This document shows positions 51,208-62,109 of a stretch of 64,000 nt of DNA, in pieces; position 1 is the stretch's first letter, and every line of letters starts with the position of its first letter. This DNA is from G047528285 sp047528285 (GTDB lineage: Bacteria > Pseudomonadota > Gammaproteobacteria > Enterobacterales > Enterobacteriaceae). Position numbers and translations under genes: made by a program. A model generated the notes under the pieces. It ran no database searches, had not been told where the DNA came from, and worked only from the letters and a program-made list of their open reading frames with translations. The stretch lies in NCBI GenBank assembly GCA_047528285.1, contig CP180022.1, positions 1,116,001 through 1,180,000 of the forward strand, in the 5' to 3' direction.

Positions 51208-53877
51208 ATGTCAGAATGTTTATACAATGACGTGGACCCGATTGAAACACGCGAATGGTTACAGGCGATCGAATCGGTTATCCGTGAGGAAGGTATTGAA
51301 CGCGCGCAATTTCTGATTGATCAGGTTTTGAACCAAGCGCGTAAAGGTGGGGTAAGCAACATTGTTCAAGGTGAAGCTAGAGGTAACTACATCAACACCA
51401 TTCCGGTTGAGGAAGAGCCTGAATATCCCGGTAATTTAGAATTGGAGCGACGTATCCGCTCTGCTATTCGCTGGAATGCTGTTATGACCGTGCTGCACGC
51501 ATCGAAAAAAAATTTGGAACTAGGCGGGCATATGGCATCGTTTCAATCTTCCGCTACGATTTATGAGGTATGTTTTAATCATTTTTTTCGTACGAGCAAC
51601 GAAAAAGATGGTGGTGATTTAGTTTATTTCCAAGGCCATATTTCACCGGGTATTTACGCACGAGCTTTTCTTGAAGGTCGATTGACTGAAGATCAAATGA
51701 ATAATTTTCGCCAAGAAATACACGGTAAAGGTCTTTCCTCCTACCCGCATCCGAATTTGATGCCGGAGTTCTGGCAGTTCCCTACGGTGTCAATGGGCCT
51801 TGGCCCTATAAGTGCAATTTATCAAGCAAAATTCCTTAAATATTTAGAACACCGTGAATTGAAGGATACCAGCAATCAAACTGTGTACGCTTTTCTGGGT
51901 GATGGCGAAATGGATGAGCCTGAATCCAAGGGAACCCTTACCATCGCTACGCGCGAAAAGCTGGATAATTTAGTGTTTATCATCAACTGTAATTTGCAGC
52001 GCCTGGATGGTCCTGTGACAGGTAACGGGAAGATTATTAATGAGCTTGAAGGTATTTTCAGCGGGGCCGGCTGGGAAGTAATTAAAGTGATTTGGGGCAG
52101 TCGTTGGAACGATTTATTTCGCAAAGATACTTCCGGAAAATTAATTCAGCTAATGAATGAAACCGTCGATGGTGACTATCAGACTTTAAAATCAAAGAAC
52201 GGTGCCTATGTACGTAAACACTTTTTTGGCAAATATCCGGAAACCACCATTTTGGTAAAAGATATGAGCGATGCTGAGATTTGGGCGCTGAATCGTGGTG
52301 GCCATGATCCGAAGAAAATCTATGCTGCTCTGCAAAAAGCTAAAAAAATTACCGGAAAACCCGTGGTAATCCTTGCGCACACCATCAAAGGTTACGGAAT
52401 GGGTATAACCGCTGAAGGCATGAATATTGCACACCAAGTAAAAAAAATGAATATAGAAGGGATACGTTACTTCCGTGATCGTTTCAACCTGAACACAATT
52501 TCTGATGATAAAATCGAATCTTTGCCATATATAACCTTTAAAGAGGGTTCAGAGGAGTATACGTATTTGCATGAGCGTCGAAAAGCGTTGTCTGGCTATC
52601 TTCCGAGTCGCCTAAAGGATTTTACTAAACCCTTGAAACTTCCCACTCTCGATGATTTCGCCCCCCTTCTTGGAGCGCAAAAGAAAGAAATTTCTACCAC
52701 CATTGCTTTTGTTCGGGTGCTAAATTTGATGTTAAAGAATCAATCAATTAAGGATCGATTGGTACCGATTGTAGCCGATGAAGCTCGTACTTTTGGTATG
52801 GAAGGCCTGTTCCGTCAAATAGGCATTTATAGTTCCAGCGGTCAGTTATACACGCCTCAAGACCGTGAACAGGTAGCCTATTATCGTGAAGATGAAAAGG
52901 GGCAGATTCTGCAAGAAGGGATTTGTGAGCTAGGCGCTGCTTCTTCTTGGTTGGCGGCAGCAACTTCATATAGCACAAATGATTTTCCGATGATCCCGTT
53001 TTATATCTACTACTCAATGTTTGGGTTCCAGCGTATCGGCGATCTGTTTTGGGCGGCGGGGGACCAGCAGGCACGTGGATTTCTAATCGGTGGTACCTCC
53101 GGTCGTACTACCCTGAACGGAGAAGGTTTGCAGCATGAAGATGGACATAGCCATATTCAATCTTTAACTATCCCGAACTGTATTTCCTACGATCCAGCTT
53201 ATGCCTATGAAGTCGCGGTTATCATGCATGATGGGTTAACTCGGATGTACGGCGATAAACCAGAAAACATCTACTATTATTTGACTACTCTAAACGAAAA
53301 CTACACTATGCCTGCTATGCCTAAAGGTGCTGAAGAGGGCATTCGAAAAGGCATCTACAAGCTAGAAACGCTAGAAGGTGGCACAGGTAAAGTTCAATTG
53401 ATAAGTTCGGGCGCTATTCTACGCCATGTGCGAAAAGCGGCACAGATCTTATCGAAAGAGTATGAAGTGGGTTCCGATGTTTACAGCGTAACTTCTTTCA
53501 CTGAATTGGCACGGAACGGACAGGATTGTGAGCGCTGGAATATGCTACATCCAACTAAAAAGCCACTCGTGCCCTATGTAACCACTGTACTGAATGATGC
53601 TCCAGTTGTAGCATCCACCGACTATATGAAACTTTTTGCCGAGCAAATCCGTCACTTTATTCCGTCCAGTGAGTTTTGCGTTCTTGGCACTGATGGTTTT
53701 GGACGTTCCGATAGCCGCAAGAATTTACGCCATCATTTTGAAGTGGATGCTAGCTATGTGGTAGTTGCAGCGCTTGGTGAATTGGCTAAACGCGGTGATA
53801 TCAGCGCTGTTCTGGTAGAAAAAGCTATCAGTAAATTCGGTATCGATGTTAATAAAGTAAACCCTCGTTTGGTATAA
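51208..53877 (+). CDS. aceE: Pyruvate dehydrogenase E1 component
   Basis: AceE is the thiamine-diphosphate E1 subunit that decarboxylates pyruvate and acetylates the E2 lipoyl arm. The 889-residue protein matches the homodimeric enteric type (887). Clear features are NAVMTVLHASKKNLELGGHM, YFQGHISPGIYARAFLEGRL and the ThDP/Mg motif GDGEMDEPESKG, ending in IINCN. HTIKGYGMG, ADEARTFGMEGLFRQIGIYS and GEGLQHEDGHSH follow. AAGGA precedes the ATG. It starts about 180 bp after the end of the pdhR relic; no nearer promoter is obvious, so transcription probably starts at the operator-bearing promoter near 50.2 kb. aceF follows after 15 bp. Confidence 0.97.
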   Translation: MSECLYNDVDPIETREWLQAIESVIREEGIERAQFLIDQVLNQARKGGVSNIVQGEARGNYINTIPVEEEPEYPGNLELERRIRSAIRWNAVMTVLHASKKNLELGGHMASFQSSATIYEVCFNHFFRTSNEKDGGDLVYFQGHISPGIYARAFLEGRLTEDQMNNFRQEIHGKGLSSYPHPNLMPEFWQFPTVSMGLGPISAIYQAKFLKYLEHRELKDTSNQTVYAFLGDGEMDEPESKGTLTIATREKLDNLVFIINCNLQRLDGPVTGNGKIINELEGIFSGAGWEVIKVIWGSRWNDLFRKDTSGKLIQLMNETVDGDYQTLKSKNGAYVRKHFFGKYPETTILVKDMSDAEIWALNRGGHDPKKIYAALQKAKKITGKPVVILAHTIKGYGMGITAEGMNIAHQVKKMNIEGIRYFRDRFNLNTISDDKIESLPYITFKEGSEEYTYLHERRKALSGYLPSRLKDFTKPLKLPTLDDFAPLLGAQKKEISTTIAFVRVLNLMLKNQSIKDRLVPIVADEARTFGMEGLFRQIGIYSSSGQLYTPQDREQVAYYREDEKGQILQEGICELGAASSWLAAATSYSTNDFPMIPFYIYYSMFGFQRIGDLFWAAGDQQARGFLIGGTSGRTTLNGEGLQHEDGHSHIQSLTIPNCISYDPAYAYEVAVIMHDGLTRMYGDKPENIYYYLTTLNENYTMPAMPKGAEEGIRKGIYKLETLEGGTGKVQLISSGAILRHVRKAAQILSKEYEVGSDVYSVTSFTELARNGQDCERWNMLHPTKKPLVPYVTTVLNDAPVVASTDYMKLFAEQIRHFIPSSEFCVLGTDGFGRSDSRKNLRHHFEVDASYVVVAALGELAKRGDISAVLVEKAISKFGIDVNKVNPRLV

Positions 53878-53892
53878 GAGGCAAAGTAAATC

Positions 53893-55167
53893 ATGATAGA
53901 TATTGAAATCAACGTACCGGATATTGGTGCGGATGAAGTGGAAGTTACTGAAATTCTTGTCAACGTGGGCGATAAAGTTGATATAGAACAATCGCTAATT
54001 ACAGTGGAAGGCGATAAAGCCTCAATGGAGGTGCCAGCACCGATTTCTGGTACTCTCAAAGAGATCAAGATTAATATTGGTGATAAAGTTAGTACAGGAT
54101 TCCTGATTATGCTATTTGAGGTGGAAGATGCTTATTCAATTGCATTTTCTGATAAGAAATGCACGGTTTTGGCTTCTGAAAATAAGTACAACGAAAGAGT
54201 TATTATTTCACCACCTGAAAATAAAAGCGAATTCGCCGAGAATGAGGCTTATGTGCATGCCAGCCCGATTATACGCCGGTTAGCACAAGAATTTAGTATC
54301 AATCTGGCAAAGGTCAAAGGCACCGGACGCAAAGAACGCATTCTGTATGAAGATATTTACGGATATATCAAGGAAGTAGTCAAGATTGCTAAAGATGTTT
54401 CTGTCACTGTTGACGACGATCTCCTGCCGGGGATGTTGCCGTGGCCAAAAATGGATTTCAAAAAATTCGGCGATATTGAAGAGGTGGAACTTGGACGAAT
54501 TCAAAAAATTTCAGGAGCTAATTTGCATCGTAACTGGGTAAGAATTCCACATGTAACCCAGTTCGATGAAGCTGATATCACCGAAGTGGAGGCCTTTCGT
54601 ACAAAACAGAATGTTGCAGTGGAGAAAAATCCAAATGTAAAAATCACTTTTTTGGTGTTTATCATGAAGGTGGTTGCCAAAGCGTTAGAAGAATTTCCGC
54701 GTTTTAATAGTTCACTTTCTACAAACGCCAAGAAACTAACACTGAAAAAATATATCAATATTGGTATAGCGGTTGATACACCCAATGGTTTGGTGGTGCC
54801 GGTTTTCCATGATGTGAATAAGAAAGGCATAGTGGCACTATCGTATGAGTTGACAATGATCTCGAAAAAAGCTCGAGCCGGCAAGCTAACATCGTCAGAT
54901 ATGCAGGGTGGTTGCTTTACTATTTCTAATCTAGGAGGCATCGGTGGTACGGCATTCATGCCTATTGTTAATGCGCCAGAAGTAGCGATACTTGGTGTAT
55001 CCAAATCTTCAGTCAAGCCAGTATGGAACGGTAAAGAGTTTTCCCCGCGTCTAATGTTGCCGCTGTCACTTTCCTATGACCATCGAGTTATTGATGGTGC
55101 TGATGGCGCACGCTTTATTAGTTTCATCAATAACATGATATCTGATATTCGTTGCTTGGTAATGTAA
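53893..55167 (+). CDS. aceF: Pyruvate dehydrogenase E2, one lipoyl domain
   Basis: AceF forms the E2 core and transfers acetyl to CoA. At 424 residues it is much shorter than the enteric 630-residue form with three lipoyl domains. There is one lipoyl domain (residues 1-80, lipoylated Lys42 in VEGDKASMEV). A short linker follows, then a peripheral-subunit-binding domain (about 121-157, SPIIRRLAQEFSINLAKVKG). The catalytic domain ends with SYDHRVIDGADGARF, His397 and Asp401 intact. The reading frame is otherwise undisturbed, so this is a streamlined, functional E2 rather than a pseudogene. Similar shortening is known in other reduced endosymbionts. It lies 15 bp after aceE. Confidence 0.95.
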   Translation: MIDIEINVPDIGADEVEVTEILVNVGDKVDIEQSLITVEGDKASMEVPAPISGTLKEIKINIGDKVSTGFLIMLFEVEDAYSIAFSDKKCTVLASENKYNERVIISPPENKSEFAENEAYVHASPIIRRLAQEFSINLAKVKGTGRKERILYEDIYGYIKEVVKIAKDVSVTVDDDLLPGMLPWPKMDFKKFGDIEEVELGRIQKISGANLHRNWVRIPHVTQFDEADITEVEAFRTKQNVAVEKNPNVKITFLVFIMKVVAKALEEFPRFNSSLSTNAKKLTLKKYINIGIAVDTPNGLVVPVFHDVNKKGIVALSYELTMISKKARAGKLTSSDMQGGCFTISNLGGIGGTAFMPIVNAPEVAILGVSKSSVKPVWNGKEFSPRLMLPLSLSYDHRVIDGADGARFISFINNMISDIRCLVM

Positions 55168-55387
55168 TCTTTAAGCTTCTTGTTTGTTTTCTATGTTGAA
55201 CCTGTGAAATAAAGTTATCGTTGGCAGTACTAACTAAACATGCGCCATCATCACACACTTTGCAGTTTATTAAGATTTCTGTAAACTATGATTTTAAAAA
55301 AAACACATAAAAGAGGACAATTTATTTATGCAAATGCAAGGAATAGAATAAATTTACACCTGCCGGATAAATAACTAAGAGGTCATG

Positions 55388-56815
55388 ATGAGTACTGAAA
55401 TAAAAACTCAAGTCATGGTGCTTGGGACTGGCCCGAGCGGATATTCTGCGGCATTTCGCTGTGCAGATTTAGGTTTAAAAACCGTGCTTGTTGAACGTTA
55501 TGTAGCCCTTGGCGGAGTCTGCCTAAACGTAGGTTGTATCCCTTCAAAAGCTTTATTGCACATTGCTAAAGTTCTCAAAGATGCTAAAGCCTTGAGTAAA
55601 AACGGTATCGCTTTCTGCGAGCCAAAAATTGATATTGATCAAGTTCGTACCTGGAAAGAAGATGTAGTAAACCGGTTGACTGGCGGTCTGATCGGTATGG
55701 CTAAAGCGCGTAAAATTGAAGTAGTAAAGGGTTACGGTAGATTCACCGGCACCCATACCTTGCAAGTAGAAGAAGACAACGGCAGCACTACTATTGTCTT
55801 CGACAAAGCTATTATTGCCGCGGGTTCTCGCCCAATCAAACTACCATTTATTTCCCATAATGATCCCCGTATATGGACCTCTACTGATGCGCTTGCCTTG
55901 TCCTCAGTGCCAAGACGTTTGCTAGTTATGGGTGGTGGAATTATTGGTTTGGAAATGGCTACTGTCTATCATGCTTTGGGATCAAAAATTGATGTTGTTG
56001 AAATGTCTGATCAAGTTATCCCGGCAGCCGATAAAGACGTAGTGAAAGTATTTACGAAGTGTATTAGTTCCAATTTTAACTTGATGTTGGAAACTAAAGT
56101 CACAGCGGTGGAAGCTAAAGAAGACGGTGTTTATGTTAACATGGAAGGGAAAAATGCACCGCTGGAAACTCAGCACTATAACGCTGTTTTGGTTGCCATC
56201 GGCCGAGTTCCAAACGGAAAAATGCTAGATGCCAGCCAATCCGGGGTAGAGGTGGACAAACTCGGTTTCATCCGCGTTGATAAACAAATGCGGACGAATA
56301 TACCACATATTTACGCTATTGGAGATATCGTCGGACAGCCAATGTTGGCACATAAAGGGGCCCATGAAGGCCATGTGGCGGCGGAAGTTATCGCTGGAAA
56401 AAAACATTTTTTTGATCCAAAAGTTATCCCGTCTATTGCTTATACTGATCCGGAAGTAGCTTGGGTTGGACTAACAGAAAAAGAAGCGAAAGAAAATGGC
56501 ATCAATTATGAAATAGCAATTTTTCCTTGGACGGCTTTAGGCCGTGCTATCGCCTCTGATTTCCAAGATGGTATGACTAAACTAATTTTTGAGAAAGAAA
56601 GTCATCGGATAATTGGTGGCGCGGTAGTCGGCGTAAATGGCGGCGAGTTGTTAGGCGAAATTAGTTTGGCAATTGAAATGGGCTGCGATGTACAAGATAT
56701 CGCACTGACTATCCATGCGCATCCTACGCTGCATGAATCTGTAGGTCTAGCGGCAGAAGTTTACGAAGGAAGTATTACCGATCTGCCAAACGCAAAAGCA
56801 AAAAAGAATAAATAA
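55388..56815 (+). CDS. lpd: Dihydrolipoamide dehydrogenase (E3)
   Basis: Lpd reoxidises dihydrolipoyl groups with NAD+ for pyruvate and 2-oxoglutarate dehydrogenases and the glycine cleavage system. The 475-residue protein matches the family (474). The FAD motif is VLGTGPSGYSAA (usually GAGPAGYS), the redox disulfide is GGVCLNVGC (Cys45, Cys50), the NAD motif GGGIIGLEM, and the base HAHPTLHESV. Two adjacent ATGs occur; I chose the second because GAGGT is better spaced and relatives begin MSTEIK. The gap from aceF is 220 bp, where Escherichia has an independent lpd promoter. Confidence 0.97.
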   Translation: MSTEIKTQVMVLGTGPSGYSAAFRCADLGLKTVLVERYVALGGVCLNVGCIPSKALLHIAKVLKDAKALSKNGIAFCEPKIDIDQVRTWKEDVVNRLTGGLIGMAKARKIEVVKGYGRFTGTHTLQVEEDNGSTTIVFDKAIIAAGSRPIKLPFISHNDPRIWTSTDALALSSVPRRLLVMGGGIIGLEMATVYHALGSKIDVVEMSDQVIPAADKDVVKVFTKCISSNFNLMLETKVTAVEAKEDGVYVNMEGKNAPLETQHYNAVLVAIGRVPNGKMLDASQSGVEVDKLGFIRVDKQMRTNIPHIYAIGDIVGQPMLAHKGAHEGHVAAEVIAGKKHFFDPKVIPSIAYTDPEVAWVGLTEKEAKENGINYEIAIFPWTALGRAIASDFQDGMTKLIFEKESHRIIGGAVVGVNGGELLGEISLAIEMGCDVQDIALTIHAHPTLHESVGLAAEVYEGSITDLPNAKAKKNK

Positions 56816-59284
56816 CTTTTTTAGTGAGAAGAAGGTGCAATAATAGGGTGGAAGATAATATTTCGTAGTATCAAGTTGAAGAATCTTCCGCTCAGATTAG
56901 TCCTTATATCTTGATCTTTATCAACAAAGATCTACGATAGATAGATCTATAAATATAGAAACATTAATAAAGAAGAAAATCTAACGAATGATTATTCGGA
57001 TACATTCTTTTAAAATATATTAATGTTATCAGTACCATTGTATCAGTGGTATGGGGTAATCATTTATATTGTAGATGTAACAGACGTATTGCAATAGAGT
57101 ATATATATTTATTTTCATTAAAAAATTAAAGTTTCTTATTTTTTTAATATGAATAAAAGAACTCAACCAGTAATGTATGTATTCATATCAAACGGTTCTG
57201 CTTGTTACTTTAGTGGATTTTTAAAATCAGAGTGATTCATGACAAAGTTCTTGAATAGAATATAACTATTCATCTTGATCAAAATCAAGATATTCAAGCC
57301 ATTATCAAAATCTTTTAATTTAGACTAAAATAGAGTAAAAAGATTTTTATATAAATATGTCATTAAATGTAGGATATTTTTGTTTTTTTATAAAATTTTA
57401 GTTTAATTCAACAAATGATAAATATAAATCATTTAATATCAATTTACCATTATATCTAATGCCTCTCAAATGATCAAGATCATCTGCCTTGTGTGGTCTT
57501 GCTTTTCAAATTCACGATTAGATCATAACCATACTGAAAAAAGTCAATGAAATGATTTCTTCTAAAGCGCTACATTCCAAAAGAATCAATATTTCTTAAA
57601 GAAGTTTATTAAAGGCGTGGATGAGGTAGTGATGCGAAGGTTTTTAATGATATCCAATAGATAAAACACGACCTGTTAAGGGCTATGGTATTTACTGCAA
57701 AGATATATTTAAGTCTGGTAGAGGCGACTAGATACTTTTTTAGCTTGAGAAAAAATTGTTATCTCTCTTCTTTATACCGTTAAACATAAACATCTTTCTA
57801 ATTAAACCAGTACTTTTGTAGAAAAATTTCTTATTAAGTTGTTAAGCATATTTATGCTGCATGAGGAAGAATAAATTCTTCTCATGTATTATCTGTGAAC
57901 AAAACATAGTTAGCAAGATATTCTCAGTGCGATAGTGCTTGAATAAATCATTTTTCTTGAGCGATTTTTATATAGAGCAAATTTAAAAAATTGGATCTCT
58001 GAGTATTATTAAGGTAGACAAGAAAAGGCGACTCATCCCTTACTGCCTCGTATTTAGCCCGCGTATGCATGAACCGAAACAGCTCAAGGTTATAAAGAGA
58101 TGCGACTTTGGCATAAAGATCTGCCCAACAAAATGATATAAGCAGAAAAAGTCGACATTTAAAAACACACTGTGTCACAAAATACGTCACTTAGAAGGCT
58201 GATTTAGCTGCGGGTGTTTGATGGTAATTTCTAGCTGGCTTAGTTGGATTTCTGTAAAAATATCCGAAAGTATATATTTATTTTACCTAGATCGATATTT
58301 CTTTATTAGCAACATGTTAGAAATTGAAATAGGTTAAAAGGATAAGTGAAATACTGATATGCAGCATTTATATCAAAACGATGATGGTTTTCTACTTAAA
58401 TATCCCACTAATTTTATTAGTAAGGTGTTTTTTCTAGTAAGGAATGTGCTTTTTAGAAATAAGTTGCTCGTTTTTTCGTATATGGATGTAAGTTTCTTTT
58501 GTGATAAAGATTTCTGAATAAGATGAAGTATTGTGTGGTGATCGAATGCTTAAACTAAGAAGGAATTTAAGAAATCGGATCTCTATTGCAAGATAGATTC
58601 CGAATAAGGATTTCTTTAGAATTAAGATATAAACAAATAAGTTAAGAATAATGGAAGACTGCTTAACAAATAGTAATATCTAGCTATGTTTTCCGATCAG
58701 AGATCGATGCTATGAATTCATTATCGTTATTAGCTTAAAGCCACATGTCAAACATGTATTACCTTTGTTATTAACAAATATAGTATGGTGCATGGTTTTA
58801 AGAGAGATAAATCTTCAAAGAAGATCTTAATTAATTCTTAATTAGTAAATTCTATCATTTTATCAATTTTAATATAGGTTAAAGTACTAAACACAAGTAG
58901 CAGATTCTGGCATTCATGTTATATCCCCCGGTTTTTGACAAATATATTTAACCTAATCCATATTAGTAGATATCAGGGTTCCATTATGTCTAGTAATATC
59001 ATCCATATATAATTATGGATGGGGAAAATACTAAGGAAAGAATTATGTCGTGATCAGTCTACGATAATTATCACGAGCCATTCTGGGAAGATGGTATGAA
59101 TAATGTAACTCTATCCTTTTTGTTTTCTACAAGTATTACTTATAAAATATCTAATTCTTATATGGGATAAAGGATTATTTTTGCGTGTTTACTCAGGCAG
59201 AGTATTAAGCATTTTATACGGCTGATAAAATGAATAAGTCAATTAAAAACTTTGGGTGACGAAATTATTAGTTAAAAGATATAT
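56816..59284. other. 2.5 kb intergenic region with possible fragments
   Basis: No intact gene. A minus-strand open stretch at 57948-58190, less AT-rich than its surroundings, encodes FMHTRAKYEAVRDESPF; I do not recognise it. Directly before apbE the frame ending at 59259 reads MNKSIKNFG then stop, faintly like the NqrF C-terminus (ENIMLDDFGG). Since nqrF precedes apbE in relatives this could be an nqrF relic, but the match is too short to call. An 8-bp hairpin ATCTTGAT/ATCAAGAT lies near 57273-57292. Confidence 0.4.
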
Positions 59285-60334
59285 ATGACTAAATCTTCAT
59301 GGACTATAATTATAGTGCTAATATTATTAGTTGGATGTGACGATAGTACCTTAGCGGACCAGGTTCTACCTTGGCGTACTGAAGGTAGAGCGATGGGTAC
59401 CTATTATCGTGTATTGCTAGCTCATCCACCTACGGCGGCGTTGCCTGGTTTAATTGAGGCTATAGAGCACCAACTTCTAGAAGATAATAACCAAATCTCT
59501 ACTTGGCAGAGAGATACGATTGTATCTCGTTTTAATAGTTATCATGGGACCGATCCACAGTTTATTCCCGCGGGAATGGCTGATATTGTGTCAACCGCGC
59601 TGCGTATTGGCGCGAAAACTGATGGTGTGATGGATATTACGATAGGGCCACTGGTAAATTTATGGGGTTTTGGCCCGGAAAAGATACCGTTAAAGGCCCC
59701 TGATGTTTGTCAAATCGAAAAAGCACGTGCGTGTATCGGATTGGAATATCTACGGCTTATCAAAACTGGCCAGAAATACTGGCTGCAAAAATCATTACCA
59801 AACCTGTCTCTCGATTTTTCTACCGTTGGGGAGGGTTATGCTACCGATCATCTTGCTACTTTACTTGAACAACGTGGAATTACTCGTTACCTTGTGTCGG
59901 TGGGGGGTGCTATTTTTACCCGCGGATTTTTGTCAAGTCATAAACCATGGCGGGTGGCTATTCAATATCCTACCGATGAAACTGTAGCAGCGCAGGCTAT
60001 TGTGGACTTACAAGGATACGGGATCAGCACCTCAGGTAGCTATCGTAACTATTATGAAATTAATGGTAAGTGTGTGAGTCACATTATTGATCCCGTAACC
60101 GGTAAACCTATAGATCATAACTTAGTGTCGGCGACAGTTATTGCTAAAACGGCATTGGAAGCAGATGGTTGGGATAGTGCTTTAATGGTTCTCGGTATGA
60201 AAAAAGCCAAGCAGTTAGCACTGCGTGAAGGTTTGTCAGTGTTTTTAATTAGTAAAACAGATGAAGGTTTTAGCACATGGATGTCACCGAAATTTGCTCC
60301 CTTTATTATTTCAAGCCCGAGAAAAGATTCATAA
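59285..60334 (+). CDS. apbE: FAD:protein FMN transferase (ApbE lipoprotein)
   Basis: ApbE attaches FMN through a phosphoester to a Thr in NqrB, NqrC and RnfG-type proteins, using FAD in the periplasm. The 349-residue protein (Escherichia 351) has a lipoprotein signal with Cys18 in LILLVGC. RAMGTYYRV, SLDFSTVGEGYATD, GISTSGSYRNYYE, SHIIDPVTGKP and the Mg-binding EADGWDSALMVLG follow, all family hallmarks. The stand-alone gene is followed by AT-rich DNA. Its plausible target in this window is NqrC, 32 kb away, which keeps the acceptor Thr. In relatives apbE is next to nqrF, so its isolation indicates rearrangement or loss of the nqr operon. Confidence 0.95.
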   Translation: MTKSSWTIIIVLILLVGCDDSTLADQVLPWRTEGRAMGTYYRVLLAHPPTAALPGLIEAIEHQLLEDNNQISTWQRDTIVSRFNSYHGTDPQFIPAGMADIVSTALRIGAKTDGVMDITIGPLVNLWGFGPEKIPLKAPDVCQIEKARACIGLEYLRLIKTGQKYWLQKSLPNLSLDFSTVGEGYATDHLATLLEQRGITRYLVSVGGAIFTRGFLSSHKPWRVAIQYPTDETVAAQAIVDLQGYGISTSGSYRNYYEINGKCVSHIIDPVTGKPIDHNLVSATVIAKTALEADGWDSALMVLGMKKAKQLALREGLSVFLISKTDEGFSTWMSPKFAPFIISSPRKDS

Positions 60335-62109
60335 CGTTGTTGCGATAGAGGTATACTTTTAAATTTATAAATCTTTGCAAGAGCACTGTGATTGGTAATC
60401 CTTAAGATGATGTAGATTTTAGGGATTATTTTCAGGAATATATAATCTGAAAATACTATTTTTTATTTTCTTTTTCTGAATTAATAACGATGAGTTAGAT
60501 TTTATTGATAATGATAAATAGTTTTTTCTACTATACAATGATCTTGTATATGCACCTATTCTTATTTTGAAACTTTATAGGTTTAGGAGCATGATGTTTT
60601 ATATTGGCATGTAAATTTACATTGTTCCGCTTAATTCGCTTGTATATTTCTTTTACTAAAGATTTTATCAAGATTCAACAGATTTTTATAAATAAAAGAT
60701 GCATTAATCATGTAAAAACTATGTTTCATTGTCTTAATAGAGTTAATAATTTTTGTAGAGTTTTGATTTAATCATTTTTAAATATAAGTTTAAGAATGTT
60801 TTTATGTAATCATAAAAGTGCAAAAAGACAGTAATAGTGTTCTATTATGTCGCATATAAGACCATTTGTTTTTTTTCTGCACAGCAGATTAGTATTTCAG
60901 GTTAATATTCAATATCCTAACATGCAGTATCTCTGTGCCGAGAGATATTTATTGCCATATCAATGATAGTTTTCTATCTTTAATTAAGTTGTTTTGCAAT
61001 AGCAAAAATGAAGCTAAAACGTTTTTAACTATTATTTACGGATGTAATGCGGAGTGTCTGAAATTTCATATTTATGACATCAACCTCCATTAGTGCGATT
61101 GCAACTATGACAGATCACATCATTATTGTGATAATGCATTTTAAAATATAAAATGTATCTAGTCAACAAATCAAGACATGATCGATCGTTTCATGTTTTG
61201 CGTTATTTGATTCCTTTTCTGTGCTAGATAAAGCGGATGCCAAACTCATCTTTGTTGGTATTTGTTTTAATAAGTTTTCATTTGATTTCAGTAAAGATTT
61301 AAAAAATCTTTCTTATCAATGATTTTTATGTATAAATTTTCTTTAGTCTTTGTGTTTGTATTCTGAGGTAAACTCTCTCTTTATTCAACCGGCTTAGTAG
61401 CCAAGAGTTTATAACAACTTTAGAATACTTCTATTAATTTAAAAATTAAGTTTAATAAACTTGGTAAACCTTCTAAAAAAAATATAAAGAGATCTTGTTT
61501 TATAATTTGGACTATTATAATGGCCTGATTTGTGTTGTGAAATTTTTAGTCACGACGTTCAAAAGAAGTTGTTTGTCCCATATCGTATGAGAACACCTGT
61601 ATTTTAGTGTTTTATTTATTACATTAAATAATTTTAAATTTTTCATTTATCATAAAAAGCAGATGTTACGAATGACATTAGTTGTTTGATCTAACGATCA
61701 CTTTAAAGTTTAAGTTATTTAATAAAGGTAAGTAAAAGTCTTAGCCGATGTATAAAGATTTACCTTCAAGTATCATCCAAGTCCTGTGGTGTTACTTTAA
61801 TAATAAAAGGATAATCGGATATATAAGCTAAATCAGATATGCTTAAGCTAGTACTTGAGATGTTTTTTTATAATTAGTTTTAGATTCATCACGACAAAAT
61901 TGATTCTCTGAAAACACATATGGTTTAATATAATTAAAAGTTTTATTGATAACTAAATATAATATATGACAATGAAATAAAGCAAAAATTTATCTTTTTA
62001 TATTCTTCTTGAAATTAAATAAATAATTTAAATATATTGAGATTTTTTTATAAATATTGTTACAGAGGAATGGTGTCTGAGATTTTCTCTATCATTAATG
62101 TATAAATAC
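60335..62109. other. 1.8 kb AT-rich intergenic region
   Basis: No gene recognised. The minus strand would be expected to carry the rest of ftsK, but no RecA-like motor motifs can be seen, so that part is deleted or beyond recognition. The plus strand shows nothing. Confidence 0.5.

Noticed and set aside
54501..55016. 171-codon minus-strand frame inside aceF
   Set aside because: Serine/threonine-rich shadow opposite the E2 catalytic domain; the plus-strand frame is clearly the gene.
59230..59259. nqrF relic before apbE
   Set aside because: Only a few C-terminal residues look similar; too short to call as a feature, mentioned with the intergenic region.
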